64,000 bases of DNA from Salinibacterium sp. ZJ450 (GCF_011751885.2 NZ_CP061771.1:3224001-3288000); one strand, 5' to 3'. Counted from the stretch's first letter, positions 52,275-61,172 are shown. Notes: generated by a model not told the origin, from the letters alone. Program-made: numbers and translations.

Positions 52275-53291
52275 TCATGCGGACGCCGCGACCGGCTGGA
52301 ATGCCGGCAGCACTTCGTTCGCGAACCGCCGGAGTTGGTGCTCGATCCTCGCATTGTCGCCGGTTGACCAGTGGTGGTTCACCACGAGCGCGTCGATCTC
52401 GACCTGCCCCTGGAGTTCGCGGATCTGCTCGATCACCTGGTCCGCCGTCCCAATGATCGCGCATCCCTGGGCGGCCTCTTCCAGGCTCGGGGTACGCCCG
52501 GCGAGGATCGCATGGTCGACCGCGGACGCGGCCAAGCCAGGTCCGAGCGCGAGCTTTCCCCGGCGGTTCTCGAGGAAACCAGGAAGCCAGGTTTCTTGGA
52601 GTTCTGCGCGGCTATCAGCGATGCACACGCTGCGCTGCAACCACAGACGCGCCGTGCGGCCGTTGGCCTTGGCCGTCTCGGAGTACAGATCGATCGCCGG
52701 CCGATACTCGTCGACGGTCTGCACCAGGCCACCGAGAATGCCATCGGCAAGACGGCCGGCGCGTCGTACGCCGACGTTCGCTTTCGTTCCGACGATGACG
52801 AGCGGGTGAGGCTGCTGCACCGGGCGCGGCTCGACTGTCACGTCGTCGAAGTGGAAGTGCTTGCCGTGGTAACTCGCAGACTCGTTGCTCCACACCGCAT
52901 CGAGCACCTCGAGCGCCTCGGTCAAGAGTGACCCGCGATCCTCAGGGTTGCGGCCGGTTGCGGCTAGTTCCGGCGCCCGGTATCCCGCCCCGATCCCGAC
53001 GAAGGCACGGCCATCGGACACCTGGTCCAGCGTGGCGATCTGTTCCGCGATGTCGAGGGGGTGATAGGCGGGGAGGACCAGCACGCCCGGGCCGAGCATG
53101 ATCCGCTCGGTGCGTGCGGCGACCGCAGCCAGCAGCGTGAAGACCGCCGAGGGGTTGCCCCTCACGAAACGGTGATGCCCCACCATCCCGATGTCGAAGC
53201 CGAGGTCGTCCAGCAGGGTCGCCCGGGTCATGACGGCTTGCGTGACGTTGTCCGGACCGGGGATCTGCAGCAGTTCACTCGCGAATTTCAT
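52275..53291 (-). CDS. LLM-class flavin-dependent oxidoreductase
   Basis: A 338-residue LLM enzyme of the luciferase-like FMN/F420 group. MKFASELLQIPGPDN starts it; GHHRFVRGNPSAVFTLLAAV, LGPGVLVLPAYHPLDIAEQI, GIGAGYRAPELAATG and PHPLVIVGTKANVGVRRAGR follow. It diverges from the SRPBCC gene across a promoter region that contains a perfect inverted repeat at 53344. It may use the reductase at 58325 for FMNH2. Confidence 0.88.
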   Translation of the reverse strand: MKFASELLQIPGPDNVTQAVMTRATLLDDLGFDIGMVGHHRFVRGNPSAVFTLLAAVAARTERIMLGPGVLVLPAYHPLDIAEQIATLDQVSDGRAFVGIGAGYRAPELAATGRNPEDRGSLLTEALEVLDAVWSNESASYHGKHFHFDDVTVEPRPVQQPHPLVIVGTKANVGVRRAGRLADGILGGLVQTVDEYRPAIDLYSETAKANGRTARLWLQRSVCIADSRAELQETWLPGFLENRRGKLALGPGLAASAVDHAILAGRTPSLEEAAQGCAIIGTADQVIEQIRELQGQVEIDALVVNHHWSTGDNARIEHQLRRFANEVLPAFQPVAASA

Positions 53292-53343
53292 GGGCCGCTC
53301 TCTGTTTCGATGGGGGCTATTGAGTCCCGCGCCATAGGAAGGC

Positions 53344-53362
53344 AGAATACAACTAGTATTCT
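53344..53362. promoter_or_regulatory. Perfect 7-bp inverted repeat, probable operator
   Basis: AGAATAC and GTATTCT flank AACTA in the 90-bp gap between the divergent LLM and SRPBCC genes. A dimeric regulator could control both; none is adjacent except the GntR gene at 51303, which lies downstream of the LLM gene on the same strand. Confidence 0.55.
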
Positions 53363-53381
53363 AATGATAGCGAGGATAGCT

Positions 53382-53792
53382 GTGGCAATGATCGAAGTTC
53401 GAGGCGAAATCGACGCGCCCCCTTCCGCAGTCTGGGCGCTCCTGGGCGATTTCGGTGGTGTGGCGAGCTGGAATCCGTTCGTTGAGAGCGCCGAGGTCGA
53501 GGGCGATGGCATCGGCATGACGCGCGTCATCACTGCACACGGCGGCGCTCGCATCGAAGAGAGCCTCGAGGGCAGAGACGCCGACGCGCGGCGTCTCCGG
53601 TACTCCGTGCGCACTGAGGCGGGCGCTCGATCCACGGCGGACATACGTCTTGACGATGATGGTGCCGGCCGAACGATCGTCACCTGGCAGTCCATCCGTG
53701 AAGGTGAGATAAGTCCGGAGCAGGAGGACGCCATCACTGCGACGCTGCGCTCACGAATCGACGCGCTCGCGCAGGCCGTCTCGGTGTCATGA
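53382..53792 (+). CDS. SRPBCC (START/Bet v 1-like) domain protein
   Basis: A 136-residue hydrophobic-pocket protein of the SRPBCC family. VRGEIDAPPSAVWALLGDFG, ASWNPFVESAEVEGD, GARIEESLEGRDADARRLRY and RTIVTWQSIREGE follow the usual order. The GTG at 53382 is favoured, with GAGG 6 nt upstream; the ATG at 53388 is an alternative. Such proteins bind or cyclise lipophilic molecules. First gene of the 53382-55496 operon. Confidence 0.85.
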   Translation: MAMIEVRGEIDAPPSAVWALLGDFGGVASWNPFVESAEVEGDGIGMTRVITAHGGARIEESLEGRDADARRLRYSVRTEAGARSTADIRLDDDGAGRTIVTWQSIREGEISPEQEDAITATLRSRIDALAQAVSVS

Positions 53793-53883
53793 CCCGACTC
53801 GGGTCGAACAATCGTGGGCCTCTCCCACGAACAAACAGAAAGGACGATGCAATGACGCACCGATCAACAACGGAGAGCGAAAA

Positions 53884-54774
53884 GTGACCTTCGTAGGGCT
53901 GGCCGTTCCACAGCTGGGCAACCTCGTGGATGTGGGCCTCATCCGCGATTACAGCATTCGTAGTCAGGGGCTGGGGTTCGACTCTCTCTGGGTCCAGGAG
54001 CATTTCCTCTTCGCGACCGATTCACTCTCGGCCTACCCGCAGCGTTCTGGGGGAACGCAGCGCTCCGTGTATGAGTCGGTGTATTCGCCACTGGAGACGC
54101 TCGCGGCCATAGCAGCATGGGCACCCGGCATCGGCATTGGAACCAGCATCCTGGTCGCCGGCTATCACCACCCGGCGCCACTCGCAAACCGGCTCGCGAC
54201 GCTCGCGCAGCTGGCCGAAGGGCGTCTCATCGCCGGGTTCGGAGTGGGTTGGTCACGCGAGGAGCACATCGCAGCGGGCGTGGACCCATCCACTCGGGGG
54301 AAGCGTCTCGACGACTTCATCCCTGCACTGCGTGCCTGTTGGGACGAGGACCCGATTCGCCACCAGTCCTCGACGTTCGAAATACCCTCGGGGATCATGC
54401 GCCCGAAGCCGCCGCAGCCTATCCAGTTGATGTCCGGCATGTGGTCGGAGGCGGGGCTGCGCCGCACGGCACGGGACTTCGACCTGTGGAATCCGGGAGG
54501 TCCCGCGATGTCGCTCGACGATGCCGAGGCGACGCTTGAGCGGATCAACTCCTGGCGCGCCGACGGTCGCCCGCCGGTTCGCATGGTGTATCGGATCGCG
54601 ACCGAATCGACCGCTGGCGTCAAGCTCGGCGTCGATGGCGTCGGCGACGTGATCGCTGACGCACGACGTCGGGGCATCGAAGGAGTCATCGTCGACACGA
54701 ACTTCGACACGTCGATCACGGATGCCGCCGGGTGGCTCGCCCAGTTGGAGGAGCTGGCCGGGACGCTGGCGTGA
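53884..54774 (+). CDS. LLM-class flavin-dependent oxidoreductase
   Basis: A 296-residue LLM protein, TIM-barrel type with F420-like features. MTFVGLAVPQLGNLVDVGLI, LGFDSLWVQEHFLF, GIGTSILVAGYHHPAPLAN, GRLIAGFGVGWSREEHIAAG and PQPIQLMSGMWSEAGLRRTA are typical. It starts at GTG after GGAGAGCGAAA. Its stop overlaps the GTG of the metallo-hydrolase in GTGA. Confidence 0.88.
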   Translation: MTFVGLAVPQLGNLVDVGLIRDYSIRSQGLGFDSLWVQEHFLFATDSLSAYPQRSGGTQRSVYESVYSPLETLAAIAAWAPGIGIGTSILVAGYHHPAPLANRLATLAQLAEGRLIAGFGVGWSREEHIAAGVDPSTRGKRLDDFIPALRACWDEDPIRHQSSTFEIPSGIMRPKPPQPIQLMSGMWSEAGLRRTARDFDLWNPGGPAMSLDDAEATLERINSWRADGRPPVRMVYRIATESTAGVKLGVDGVGDVIADARRRGIEGVIVDTNFDTSITDAAGWLAQLEELAGTLA

Positions 54775-55496
54775 CGACCGGAAGGGCCCTCACCTGGCTG
54801 GGTTCTGCGGGCCTGCGGATCGACCTTGACGATGGTCGGCGAATCTACGTCGACCCGTGGCTGGACAGCCCGGCCTTCCCTGAGGGCGAGCGCGACCCTG
54901 AACGCATCGATGCAATCCTGGTCACGCATGCGCACATCGATCACGCAGCCAGCGCTCCCCTGCTCTCGGCACGCTACGGTGCGCCGGTGTACGCGCAAAC
55001 GGAAGTGAGTTCATGGCTCACGTCCCAGGGCGCTTTTCCGGGCCTGCCCCTCGGGATGAACAAGGGCGGCACGGTCGAGGTTTGCGGGGTGGAGGTGACG
55101 ATGGTGCACGCCGAGCACACTTCATCCGCGGACGGGCACTCGATCGGAACCGCGTGCGGCTTCGTGCTCGAGTGGGGCGATGGCGACTGCGTGTACATCG
55201 CGGGAGACACGGATGTCTTCTCCGATATGCGCCTGATCGCGGAGATCTACCGCCCCAGGCTGGCAGTGCTTCCGGTCGGCGGGTTGATGACGATGGGGCC
55301 GCGTCAGGCCGCTGCCGCCTTCGAGCTTCTGGGCCGGCCGGATGTGCTCCCATACCACTGGGGGTCCGCGATGCTTCAGGGTACGCCTGATCTCCTGCGC
55401 GAGCTCGTACCGACGGGGTGCGCGGATCGGATCTTGTCGGTGGCGCCCGGTGATCGAGTGGCGTTGCCTGGCCTCATCCGCCCTGGGGTCGGATGA
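54771..55496 (+). CDS. Metallo-beta-lactamase-fold hydrolase (UPF0173-like)
   Basis: A 241-residue metallo-hydrolase with LVTHAHIDHAAS (HxHxDH) near residue 56, MVHAEHTSSADG, YIAGDTDVF and PYHWG holding further metal ligands. It is of the simple MBL group often found in catabolic operons for ester or lactone hydrolysis. It uses the GTG overlapping the previous stop. The 3' end overlaps the convergent 55474 gene by 23 bp. Confidence 0.88.
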   Translation: MTTGRALTWLGSAGLRIDLDDGRRIYVDPWLDSPAFPEGERDPERIDAILVTHAHIDHAASAPLLSARYGAPVYAQTEVSSWLTSQGAFPGLPLGMNKGGTVEVCGVEVTMVHAEHTSSADGHSIGTACGFVLEWGDGDCVYIAGDTDVFSDMRLIAEIYRPRLAVLPVGGLMTMGPRQAAAAFELLGRPDVLPYHWGSAMLQGTPDLLRELVPTGCADRILSVAPGDRVALPGLIRPGVG

Positions 55497-56316
55497 CGTC
55501 AGCGTAGGTATCGGTCCCCATGACGCTCGGAATGAAGGGGGCAAGGAGCGTCAGCGTGCCACCGCCGGCGGCAACGTCATCGCCGACTCGGGCGAATGTG
55601 TCCGCCCACTGCGTCATCGGGTCGCGGTCCAGGAACCAGAGGGCGGTGAGCCGGCCTCCGTTGCCTGCCACTCGCGCCAGCCCGGCGAGCACGTCGGGTC
55701 TCAGCCGAGGATCGGGCGGGTTGGTGCGGAACACCATCGCAGAAGTCACATGCCCGCCCGGGACAACGGAGGCGGGAAGGTAGTCGTCGACCAGCCAGCG
55801 CTCGAGCGCGGGACGCTCCTCGGCGCTGTCGGCGTCCACCAGACCGACCACGAGGCCGGGGGCAGGGTTCATGAGGCTGAAGACATCTCGTGGCACCTTG
55901 TCATCGCGATACACGGTGCCCACGTGATCGGTGAACGACGTGTACACATGGTCTCGGTCGGCGAAGATTCGTCCCTCTGTACCGAGGCGCGCATTCATCC
56001 CGGCGAGCCAGTCGGTCGTCTCCTGCAGTCGGCCCGGTGCGATCCAGTAGGTGGTGAGATACGAGCCGTCCGCGACGTCATCCACCACCGGTGTGACCGC
56101 GGGGTAGCGCAGTTCGGCGAGTTCTCGCGTCGCCGTCCATCGACGGCCTGCGAAAATCCACGGGCAGTACAGTCCTCCCGCCCAAAAGTGGTCGTCCTCG
56201 TACCAGCGGTTGTAGTCCCGCTCGCGTCCGCGGCGTGGCGAGACGAGGGTGATGAGCGCATGACCTACACCGACGTCGATCGGGCCAGTCAGCGGAGTAG
56301 GGCGTGTGTCGTTCAT
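55474..56316 (-). CDS. Unrecognised RWYEDDHF-family protein (paralogue of 5401-6255)
   Basis: A 280-residue relative of the protein at 5401-6255. DVGVGHALITLVSPRRGRER, then YNRWYEDDHFW, FAGRRWTA, LTTYWIAPGRL, GTVYRDDKVPRDVFSLMNP and an ending PSVMGTDTYADVI all align. No known catalytic motif is seen. It follows a TIM-barrel gene with a 4-nt overlap and stands after a D-2-hydroxyacid dehydrogenase gene, unlike the other copy, which follows an aldolase. Function unknown. Confidence 0.8.
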   Translation of the reverse strand: MNDTRPTPLTGPIDVGVGHALITLVSPRRGRERDYNRWYEDDHFWAGGLYCPWIFAGRRWTATRELAELRYPAVTPVVDDVADGSYLTTYWIAPGRLQETTDWLAGMNARLGTEGRIFADRDHVYTSFTDHVGTVYRDDKVPRDVFSLMNPAPGLVVGLVDADSAEERPALERWLVDDYLPASVVPGGHVTSAMVFRTNPPDPRLRPDVLAGLARVAGNGGRLTALWFLDRDPMTQWADTFARVGDDVAAGGGTLTLLAPFIPSVMGTDTYADVIRPQGG

Positions 56317-57170
56317 GTGCGATCCTCGGTGCTCCGGGTCGCGCGGGCGATAACGTCTGCCGCGGCCTCGCGGCAGACGGAGGCGTAGGCGACTCGGCCG
56401 ATCCGCCGAACTCGTTCATGGTCCGGAGCCTCTACCATGATGACGAGTTCCTCGGCAGGCGCGTTCTTGCGGACCGCCCGAACGACGTCTGGGACACCGC
56501 AGACGCCTTCGCCCGGGGGCAAGCGGCGCGCAATGCTCTCATGACGCAACAGCGCAGTTCGTTCCTCGACGGTGGCTGCTGCCGGGATGAGCTCCTCCTC
56601 GGGCGGCCCATCGCACACCTGCAGCCAGATGGGGATGCTCCGCGCAAGCTCCGAGAGCAGCGCGACATCCTCCCCGGCGCGGCCGAAGTGCAGGGTGTCG
56701 AGCGTGATCCCGCCGCCTCCCGCGTCTGAGATGAGGTCTGCGACGACGCCAATCGAACTCACGCCAAAGTACGACACCGGCTCCAGGTGGGGCGTGATTT
56801 CGAAGTCTCGTCCTTGAGCGACGAAGTCTCGGAACAGCCGGCGTGCACTGGCCATGTCGGCACCGCGGGAGAACGAGCTCAGGCGAGTAATGCCGCACGC
56901 GGCCAGGGTCGAGAAGCTCTTAGTCCACGCCGCGTTGTCCCCCTCGAGATCGATGATGTCGGCGCCGTACAGCGCGATCCCGCGTTCCCGAGCGTGCGCG
57001 CGCACCTGGCGGGCTTCACCAGGGGTGAGCGTCGGACTGTTCGTCGCCGGATCGATCAGCCGCACGCCGACATGTGTGTAGCCGGTCTGGGCGGCGAGAT
57101 CAATGAGCGCAAGCGGGCCCAGTTCGGGAAAGGTGAACCCTTCGAGTCCCACCTGGATCACGGCTGTCAT
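56313..57170 (-). CDS. Sugar-phosphate isomerase/epimerase-like TIM-barrel protein
   Basis: A 285-residue (beta/alpha)8 protein of the xylose-isomerase/AP-endonuclease-2 superfamily. AVIQVGLEGFTFPELGPLAL, ARERGIALYGADIIDLEG, GITLDTLHFGRAGEDVALLS and ELVIMVEAPD carry metal-ligand Glu/Asp/His. Members isomerise or hydrolyse small hydroxyacids. The start overlaps no gene; the stop overlaps the RWYEDDHF gene in ATGA, and the gap to the dehydrogenase is 51 nt. Confidence 0.85.
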   Translation of the reverse strand: MTAVIQVGLEGFTFPELGPLALIDLAAQTGYTHVGVRLIDPATNSPTLTPGEARQVRAHARERGIALYGADIIDLEGDNAAWTKSFSTLAACGITRLSSFSRGADMASARRLFRDFVAQGRDFEITPHLEPVSYFGVSSIGVVADLISDAGGGGITLDTLHFGRAGEDVALLSELARSIPIWLQVCDGPPEEELIPAAATVEERTALLRHESIARRLPPGEGVCGVPDVVRAVRKNAPAEELVIMVEAPDHERVRRIGRVAYASVCREAAADVIARATRSTEDRT

Positions 57171-57221
57171 GACAGAGGCTCCGAACGCTGGATTGGCCGC
57201 ATCGCTGGTCGCGGGCGACGC

Positions 57222-58235
57222 TTACGGACGACGGTGGCGAAGTGGCAGGTCCCGCTGCTGAAGAAACGCGAGAACGGCGTCGGCACTCCCCTGGTACCAC
57301 TCCCGGTAGGTCTCCTCGGTGAATCCGCCGCTGTGTGGGCTGAGGATGACGTTGTCCAGCGCGGTGAAGGGATGGCTGGCCGGGAGCGGTTCAACGCCGA
57401 ACACGTCGAGCGCAGCACCGGCTATCCGTCGATCCCGCAGGGCCTCGACCAGGGCCGCTTCGTCGACGAGGGGACCGCGGGACGTGTTCACGAGGACCGC
57501 CGTCGGCTTCATAAGCGCCAGCCGGCGCGCATCGATAATGTGCCGACTGGACTCAGACAGCACCAGGTGCATCGTGACGACATCGCTGCGCTCGAGCAGT
57601 TCGTCGAGTTCGACGGGTTCTGCGCCGCCTTCGACGGCGTCCATCTTCGAGAGGTGCGGGCTGTATGCCAGCACCTTCATGCCGAACGCGTGGGCGAAAC
57701 GAGCGATGTAGCGGCCGGTTCCGCCGAGACCGACGATCCCGATGGTGCGTCCATAGAGCGCCGGGAAGACGCCCGTTTGCCACCTGCCCTCTCGGATCGC
57801 ACGGTCCTCAAGCAGGATGCCGCGCGTCGCGGCGATGATCAGCCCCCAGGTCAGCTCGGCCGTCGCGACGCGGGCATGCGCGCCGTCCGCGGTGGCAGCG
57901 ATCTCGATACCGCGCTGTCCCGCGGCGGCGAAGTCGATCACCCGGTTGGACTGGGACGTGGCCACGAAGAGCCGCAGCCGCGGCAGTCGATCCATCAATG
58001 ACGCGGTCAGTGGCAGCCGTTCACGCATCCCGCTGATCACGTCGTAGTCGGCGAGCGCCTCAACGACCGCATCGTCGTCGGTGAACGCATCCGACAGGAA
58101 GTCCACGTCGGCCAGTGCCTTCACCGCGGACCAGTCCGCAGACGTCTCAGCGATGTCGAGGTAATCGTGGATGACTGCGACCTTGAGCGGCCGCCGCCCG
58201 TCGTCGGTTCGCGCCAAGGGGTGTCTAGCTGTCAC
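57222..58235 (-). CDS. D-isomer-specific 2-hydroxyacid dehydrogenase family
   Basis: A 337-residue NAD-linked dehydrogenase. The cofactor motif IGIVGLGGTGRYIARFAHAF lies near residue 165, with the Arg in VLVNTSRGPLVDEAALVEAL and the His in ILSPHSGGFTEE as catalytic residues; Glu in GVEPLP completes the set. It probably reduces a 2-keto acid or oxidises a 2-hydroxyacid. It starts at GTG behind GGAGG, and diverges from the flavin reductase at 58325. Confidence 0.92.
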   Translation of the reverse strand: MTARHPLARTDDGRRPLKVAVIHDYLDIAETSADWSAVKALADVDFLSDAFTDDDAVVEALADYDVISGMRERLPLTASLMDRLPRLRLFVATSQSNRVIDFAAAGQRGIEIAATADGAHARVATAELTWGLIIAATRGILLEDRAIREGRWQTGVFPALYGRTIGIVGLGGTGRYIARFAHAFGMKVLAYSPHLSKMDAVEGGAEPVELDELLERSDVVTMHLVLSESSRHIIDARRLALMKPTAVLVNTSRGPLVDEAALVEALRDRRIAGAALDVFGVEPLPASHPFTALDNVILSPHSGGFTEETYREWYQGSADAVLAFLQQRDLPLRHRRP

Positions 58236-58324
58236 GGGACCTCCGTCGTCCTCCGCACTCTTCTGTGAATGCCATCCTTAATATACTTGAAGCACTAGCG
58301 CAGACATCGAGAGATGGGCAAATC

Positions 58325-58825
58325 ATGGTGACAACGGTTGTGGTCGGAAACCCGAAGCGGAACTCACGGACACGCGCGGCCGCGGAACGAGTGGCCGAGG
58401 CGCTGTCCGGTCGACATGCGGATCATGTGATCGAGGTCATCGATCTCGGCCCTGCGCTGCTCGAATGGGGTGACGCCGGTATCGCGGCGGCGGTCGACAC
58501 GGTCGCCGGCTCTGACCTCGTCGTGATCGCCAGCCCGACCTACAAGGCGACGTACACCGGGCTGCTCAAGACATTCCTGGACAAGTTCGCGGGCGCGACT
58601 GGCATGCACGGCGTGGTCGCCGCCCCTGTGATGGTCGGGGGCGCATGGGACCACGCGCTCGCCGCAGAGCTGACTCTGAAGCCTGTGCTGGCGGAGTTGG
58701 GAGCGACGACCGCGCTACCCGGCCTGTTCCTTCTTGAATCGGAATTCGAGTCTGACGGCCGCATCGATGATTACGGACGTCGCTGGGCTCCGGTCGTGGA
58801 GCGACTGACGAGAGCCGCACCGTGA
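58325..58825 (+). CDS. NADPH-dependent FMN reductase
   Basis: A 166-residue flavodoxin-like flavin reductase. VVVGNPKRNSRTRAAAERVA is the phosphate loop, and IASPTYKATYTGLLKTFLDK the second flavin site. Such enzymes give free FMNH2 to two-component monooxygenases. It is the only one in the window, while at least three DszA/NtaA-type LLM enzymes and an HsaA-like protein need FMNH2, so it may serve all of them. ATG at 58325 after a weak site. Confidence 0.88.
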   Translation: MVTTVVVGNPKRNSRTRAAAERVAEALSGRHADHVIEVIDLGPALLEWGDAGIAAAVDTVAGSDLVVIASPTYKATYTGLLKTFLDKFAGATGMHGVVAAPVMVGGAWDHALAAELTLKPVLAELGATTALPGLFLLESEFESDGRIDDYGRRWAPVVERLTRAAP

Positions 58826-58845
58826 ACTCTCCGCTAGCTCTAAGG

Positions 58846-58873
58846 GGCTCCCCACCCGTAATGGTGGAGAGCC
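58846..58873. terminator. Hairpin between convergent genes
   Basis: GGCTCCCCACC and GGTGGAGAGCC pair with one mismatch around CGTAAT, between the convergent flavin reductase and HbpS/GlcG genes. No T-run. Confidence 0.55.
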
Positions 58874-58904
58874 ACATCGGCTGAGGACGAGCGATGCACC
58901 CTCG

Positions 58905-59306
58905 CTACAGGGCGGCGGCACCAGCCTCGGCGACGGTCTGGTCCTGCTCGCCGGAGCCGCCGCTCACTCCGAGTCCTCCGACGACGACGCCGTCGCGCAA
59001 CAGGGGAACTCCTCCGGCGAAGATCGCGACCTTGCCGCCGTTGGTGGTGTGGATGCCGAAGAACTGCTGGGTGGGCTGCGAGTTGTCGCCCAGATCTTTG
59101 GTCTGGATGTCGAAGGCGCGCGAGGTCCACGCCTTGCTGATGGAGATGTCGACGCTCCCGATCCAGGCGTTGTCCTGCCTCACATGGGCGATGAGGTTTC
59201 CTCCGCCGTCAACGACGGCGATGTTCATCGGTTGTCCGATCTCATCGGCCCGCTTCTCAGCGGCGGCGATGATGGTGCGGGCATCCGCAAGGGTTAATCC
59301 GGTCAT
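58905..59306 (-). CDS. HbpS/GlcG-family protein
   Basis: A 133-residue GlcG/HbpS domain protein: TLADARTIIAAAEKRADEIG, MNIAVVDGGGNLIAHVRQDN, AWTSRAFDIQ, IFAGGVPLLRDGVVVGGLGV and SGGSGEQDQTVAEAGAAAL. In Streptomyces relatives it binds haem; others sit beside dehydrogenases as helpers. ATG at 59306 follows GAAGGAGCGCCACC. It is 43 nt behind fdhA and probably cotranscribed. Confidence 0.9.
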   Translation of the reverse strand: MTGLTLADARTIIAAAEKRADEIGQPMNIAVVDGGGNLIAHVRQDNAWIGSVDISISKAWTSRAFDIQTKDLGDNSQPTQQFFGIHTTNGGKVAIFAGGVPLLRDGVVVGGLGVSGGSGEQDQTVAEAGAAAL

Positions 59307-59349
59307 GGTGGCGCTCCTTCGGTTGTCGTGCGTGGTGAGTCGAGCGGTG

Positions 59350-60570
59350 TCAGGCGGCGAGGTAGCCGTTGGGGTTGAGCACGTACTTCGTGGCGGCGCC
59401 CGCATCGAACTCGGCATAGCCCTGAGGCGCCTCGTCCAGCGTGATCGCCTTGGCGTTGACCGCGTCGGCGATGTGCACCTTGTCGTGCAGGATCGCCATC
59501 ATGAGCCGACGGTTGTAGCGCATGACCGGGCACTGTCCGGTGGTAAACGACAGCGACTTCGCCCACCCTGTGCCCAGGCTGATCGAGAGCGACCCGACCT
59601 TCGCGGCATCATCCACAGCGCCCGGGTCCCCGGTGACATACAGACCCGGGATGCCGATGGCGCCGCCCGCGGCGGTCGCGCCCATGAGCGAGTTGAGCAC
59701 GGTCGCCGGCGCTTCCTTGGCGTGGGCGCCGTGTCCTTCGCTGCGCGCCTCGAAGCCGACGGCGTCAACCGCGGCATCCACTTCGGGTACGCCCAGGATC
59801 TGCTCAAGCTGGTCGGGCACCGAACCTTCCCCGACGTTCACGGTCTCGCAGCCGAAGCTGCGCGCCTGCGCGAGCCGGTCCGCGTTCAGATCGCCGACGA
59901 TCACGACGGCGGCACCGAGCAGCTGCGCACTGGCGGCCGCGGCGAGACCGACGGGGCCGGCGCCGGCGATGTAGACGGTCGAGCCCACTCCCACGCCGGC
60001 GGTGACCGCCCCGTGGAAGCCGGTCGGGAAAATGTCGGACAGCATCGCGAGGTCGAGGATCTTCTCGAGCGCCTGGTCGCGGTCCGGGAATTTGAGGAGG
60101 TTCCAGTCCGCGTACGGCACGAGAACGTGCTCGGCCTGCCCGCCGACCCACCCTCCCATGTCGACGTAGCCGTATGCGCTGCCAGGTCGGTCGGGGTTGA
60201 CGTTCAGACAGATCCCGGTCTTGCCCTCCTTGCAGTTGCGACAGCGGCCGCAGGCGATGTTGAAGGGCACCGAGACAATGTCGCCGACCTTGATGAACTC
60301 GACATCCGGACCCACCTCAACGACCTCGCCGGTGATCTCGTGGCCGAGCACCAAGCCCGCGGGCGCCGTCGTCCTGCCGCGCACCATGTGCTGGTCGGAT
60401 CCGCAGATGTTGGTCGCGACGGTGCGCAGGATCACGCCGTGCCGGATCTTTCGGCCGATGTTGGCGGGGTTGACGCCACGGCCGTCATGCAACTCGAAAT
60501 CGGGGTAGTCCGTGTCGATCACTTTCACGACACCGGGTCCCTCGTAGGCGACCGCTCTGTTTCCAGACAT
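59350..60570 (-). CDS. fdhA: Glutathione-independent formaldehyde dehydrogenase
   Basis: A 406-residue zinc enzyme of the medium-chain alcohol dehydrogenase family. The order of NICGSDQHMVRGRT (catalytic Cys/Asp/His), LVLGHEITGEV, the structural-zinc cluster CGRCRNCKEGKTGIC, YGYVDMGGWVGGQAEHVLVP, GSTVYIAGAGPVGLAAAASA and IGIPGLYVTGDPGAVD matches Pseudomonas FdhA across its length. It removes formaldehyde released by demethylation or oxygenation; the start at 60570 follows AAGGGACAAAG. The HbpS-like gene follows. Confidence 0.95.
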   Translation of the reverse strand: MSGNRAVAYEGPGVVKVIDTDYPDFELHDGRGVNPANIGRKIRHGVILRTVATNICGSDQHMVRGRTTAPAGLVLGHEITGEVVEVGPDVEFIKVGDIVSVPFNIACGRCRNCKEGKTGICLNVNPDRPGSAYGYVDMGGWVGGQAEHVLVPYADWNLLKFPDRDQALEKILDLAMLSDIFPTGFHGAVTAGVGVGSTVYIAGAGPVGLAAAASAQLLGAAVVIVGDLNADRLAQARSFGCETVNVGEGSVPDQLEQILGVPEVDAAVDAVGFEARSEGHGAHAKEAPATVLNSLMGATAAGGAIGIPGLYVTGDPGAVDDAAKVGSLSISLGTGWAKSLSFTTGQCPVMRYNRRLMMAILHDKVHIADAVNAKAITLDEAPQGYAEFDAGAATKYVLNPNGYLAA

Positions 60571-60632
60571 CTTTGTCCCTTCGTTTGCGCGAGCGACCCT
60601 CGTGATAGCAAGATCGCTCGACTTCGTGATGG

Positions 60633-60971
60633 TTGTGCGTTTTGTCATCTGCTCCGCAAGAGGTGAAGGCGCTCAACAGGCTCGTCCGCGATCGCGGCGT
60701 CTTGGAAGTGTGCGCCGGGTGGCACGTCTTCAAGTCAGAGATACGCGTCGATCCGAGCAAGGCCAAGGGGACCGACAAGAAGTGGGGTTGGGCAGCGAAC
60801 GTGGCCGTGCGCGTCAGCTCTACCCGGCGAGAAGGCGAAGTTCCCGTTGCGATCATGGCCCTCACTTTCAGCGGGCCCAACGAGAGTGTTTCCGGCGAGG
60901 CCCTCAACCTCATGGAATCAGTCGCCGATCGTTGGCACAAGCCCGGGGACGCTGCATCCGACAACCGGTAG
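60633..60971 (+). pseudogene. Possible 3'-fragment of an unknown gene
   Basis: About 100 codons in one frame read like a real protein (EVCAGWHVFKSEIRVDPSKA, then WGWAANVAVRVSSTR and VAIMALTFSGPNESVSGEAL, ending in TAG). The frame has only a TTG near its beginning, no ribosome site, and codons preceding it overlap the fdhA start region. I recognise no family. It looks like the tail of a larger protein that lost its 5' part, or a small unknown gene. Confidence 0.4.
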
Positions 60972-61172
60972 TCCGCGCAGTACACGCCCAGAGCATCTTC
61001 ACAACAGAACAAGGGAACTTGGGTTCACCCGCTCGCACGATTCCGCTCGGACCGTTCGGGCATCAACGGGCCCCCGCACGGCGAGCCAGATCGAGAGCGG
61101 CTTCGACGGCCCGCGATGCCAGAGTGAACGCCGTGGGCAGAACATCCGATAACGACTATCCCATCAAGCAGA
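60972..61172. other. Intergenic stretch without a supported gene
   Basis: About 200 bases before the terminator at 61173. Together with 60633-60971 it forms a 600-bp region without a convincing gene. Confidence 0.3.

Noticed and set aside
58894-60666. A 590-codon plus-strand frame
   Set aside because: Antisense to fdhA and the HbpS-like gene, both of which are clear.
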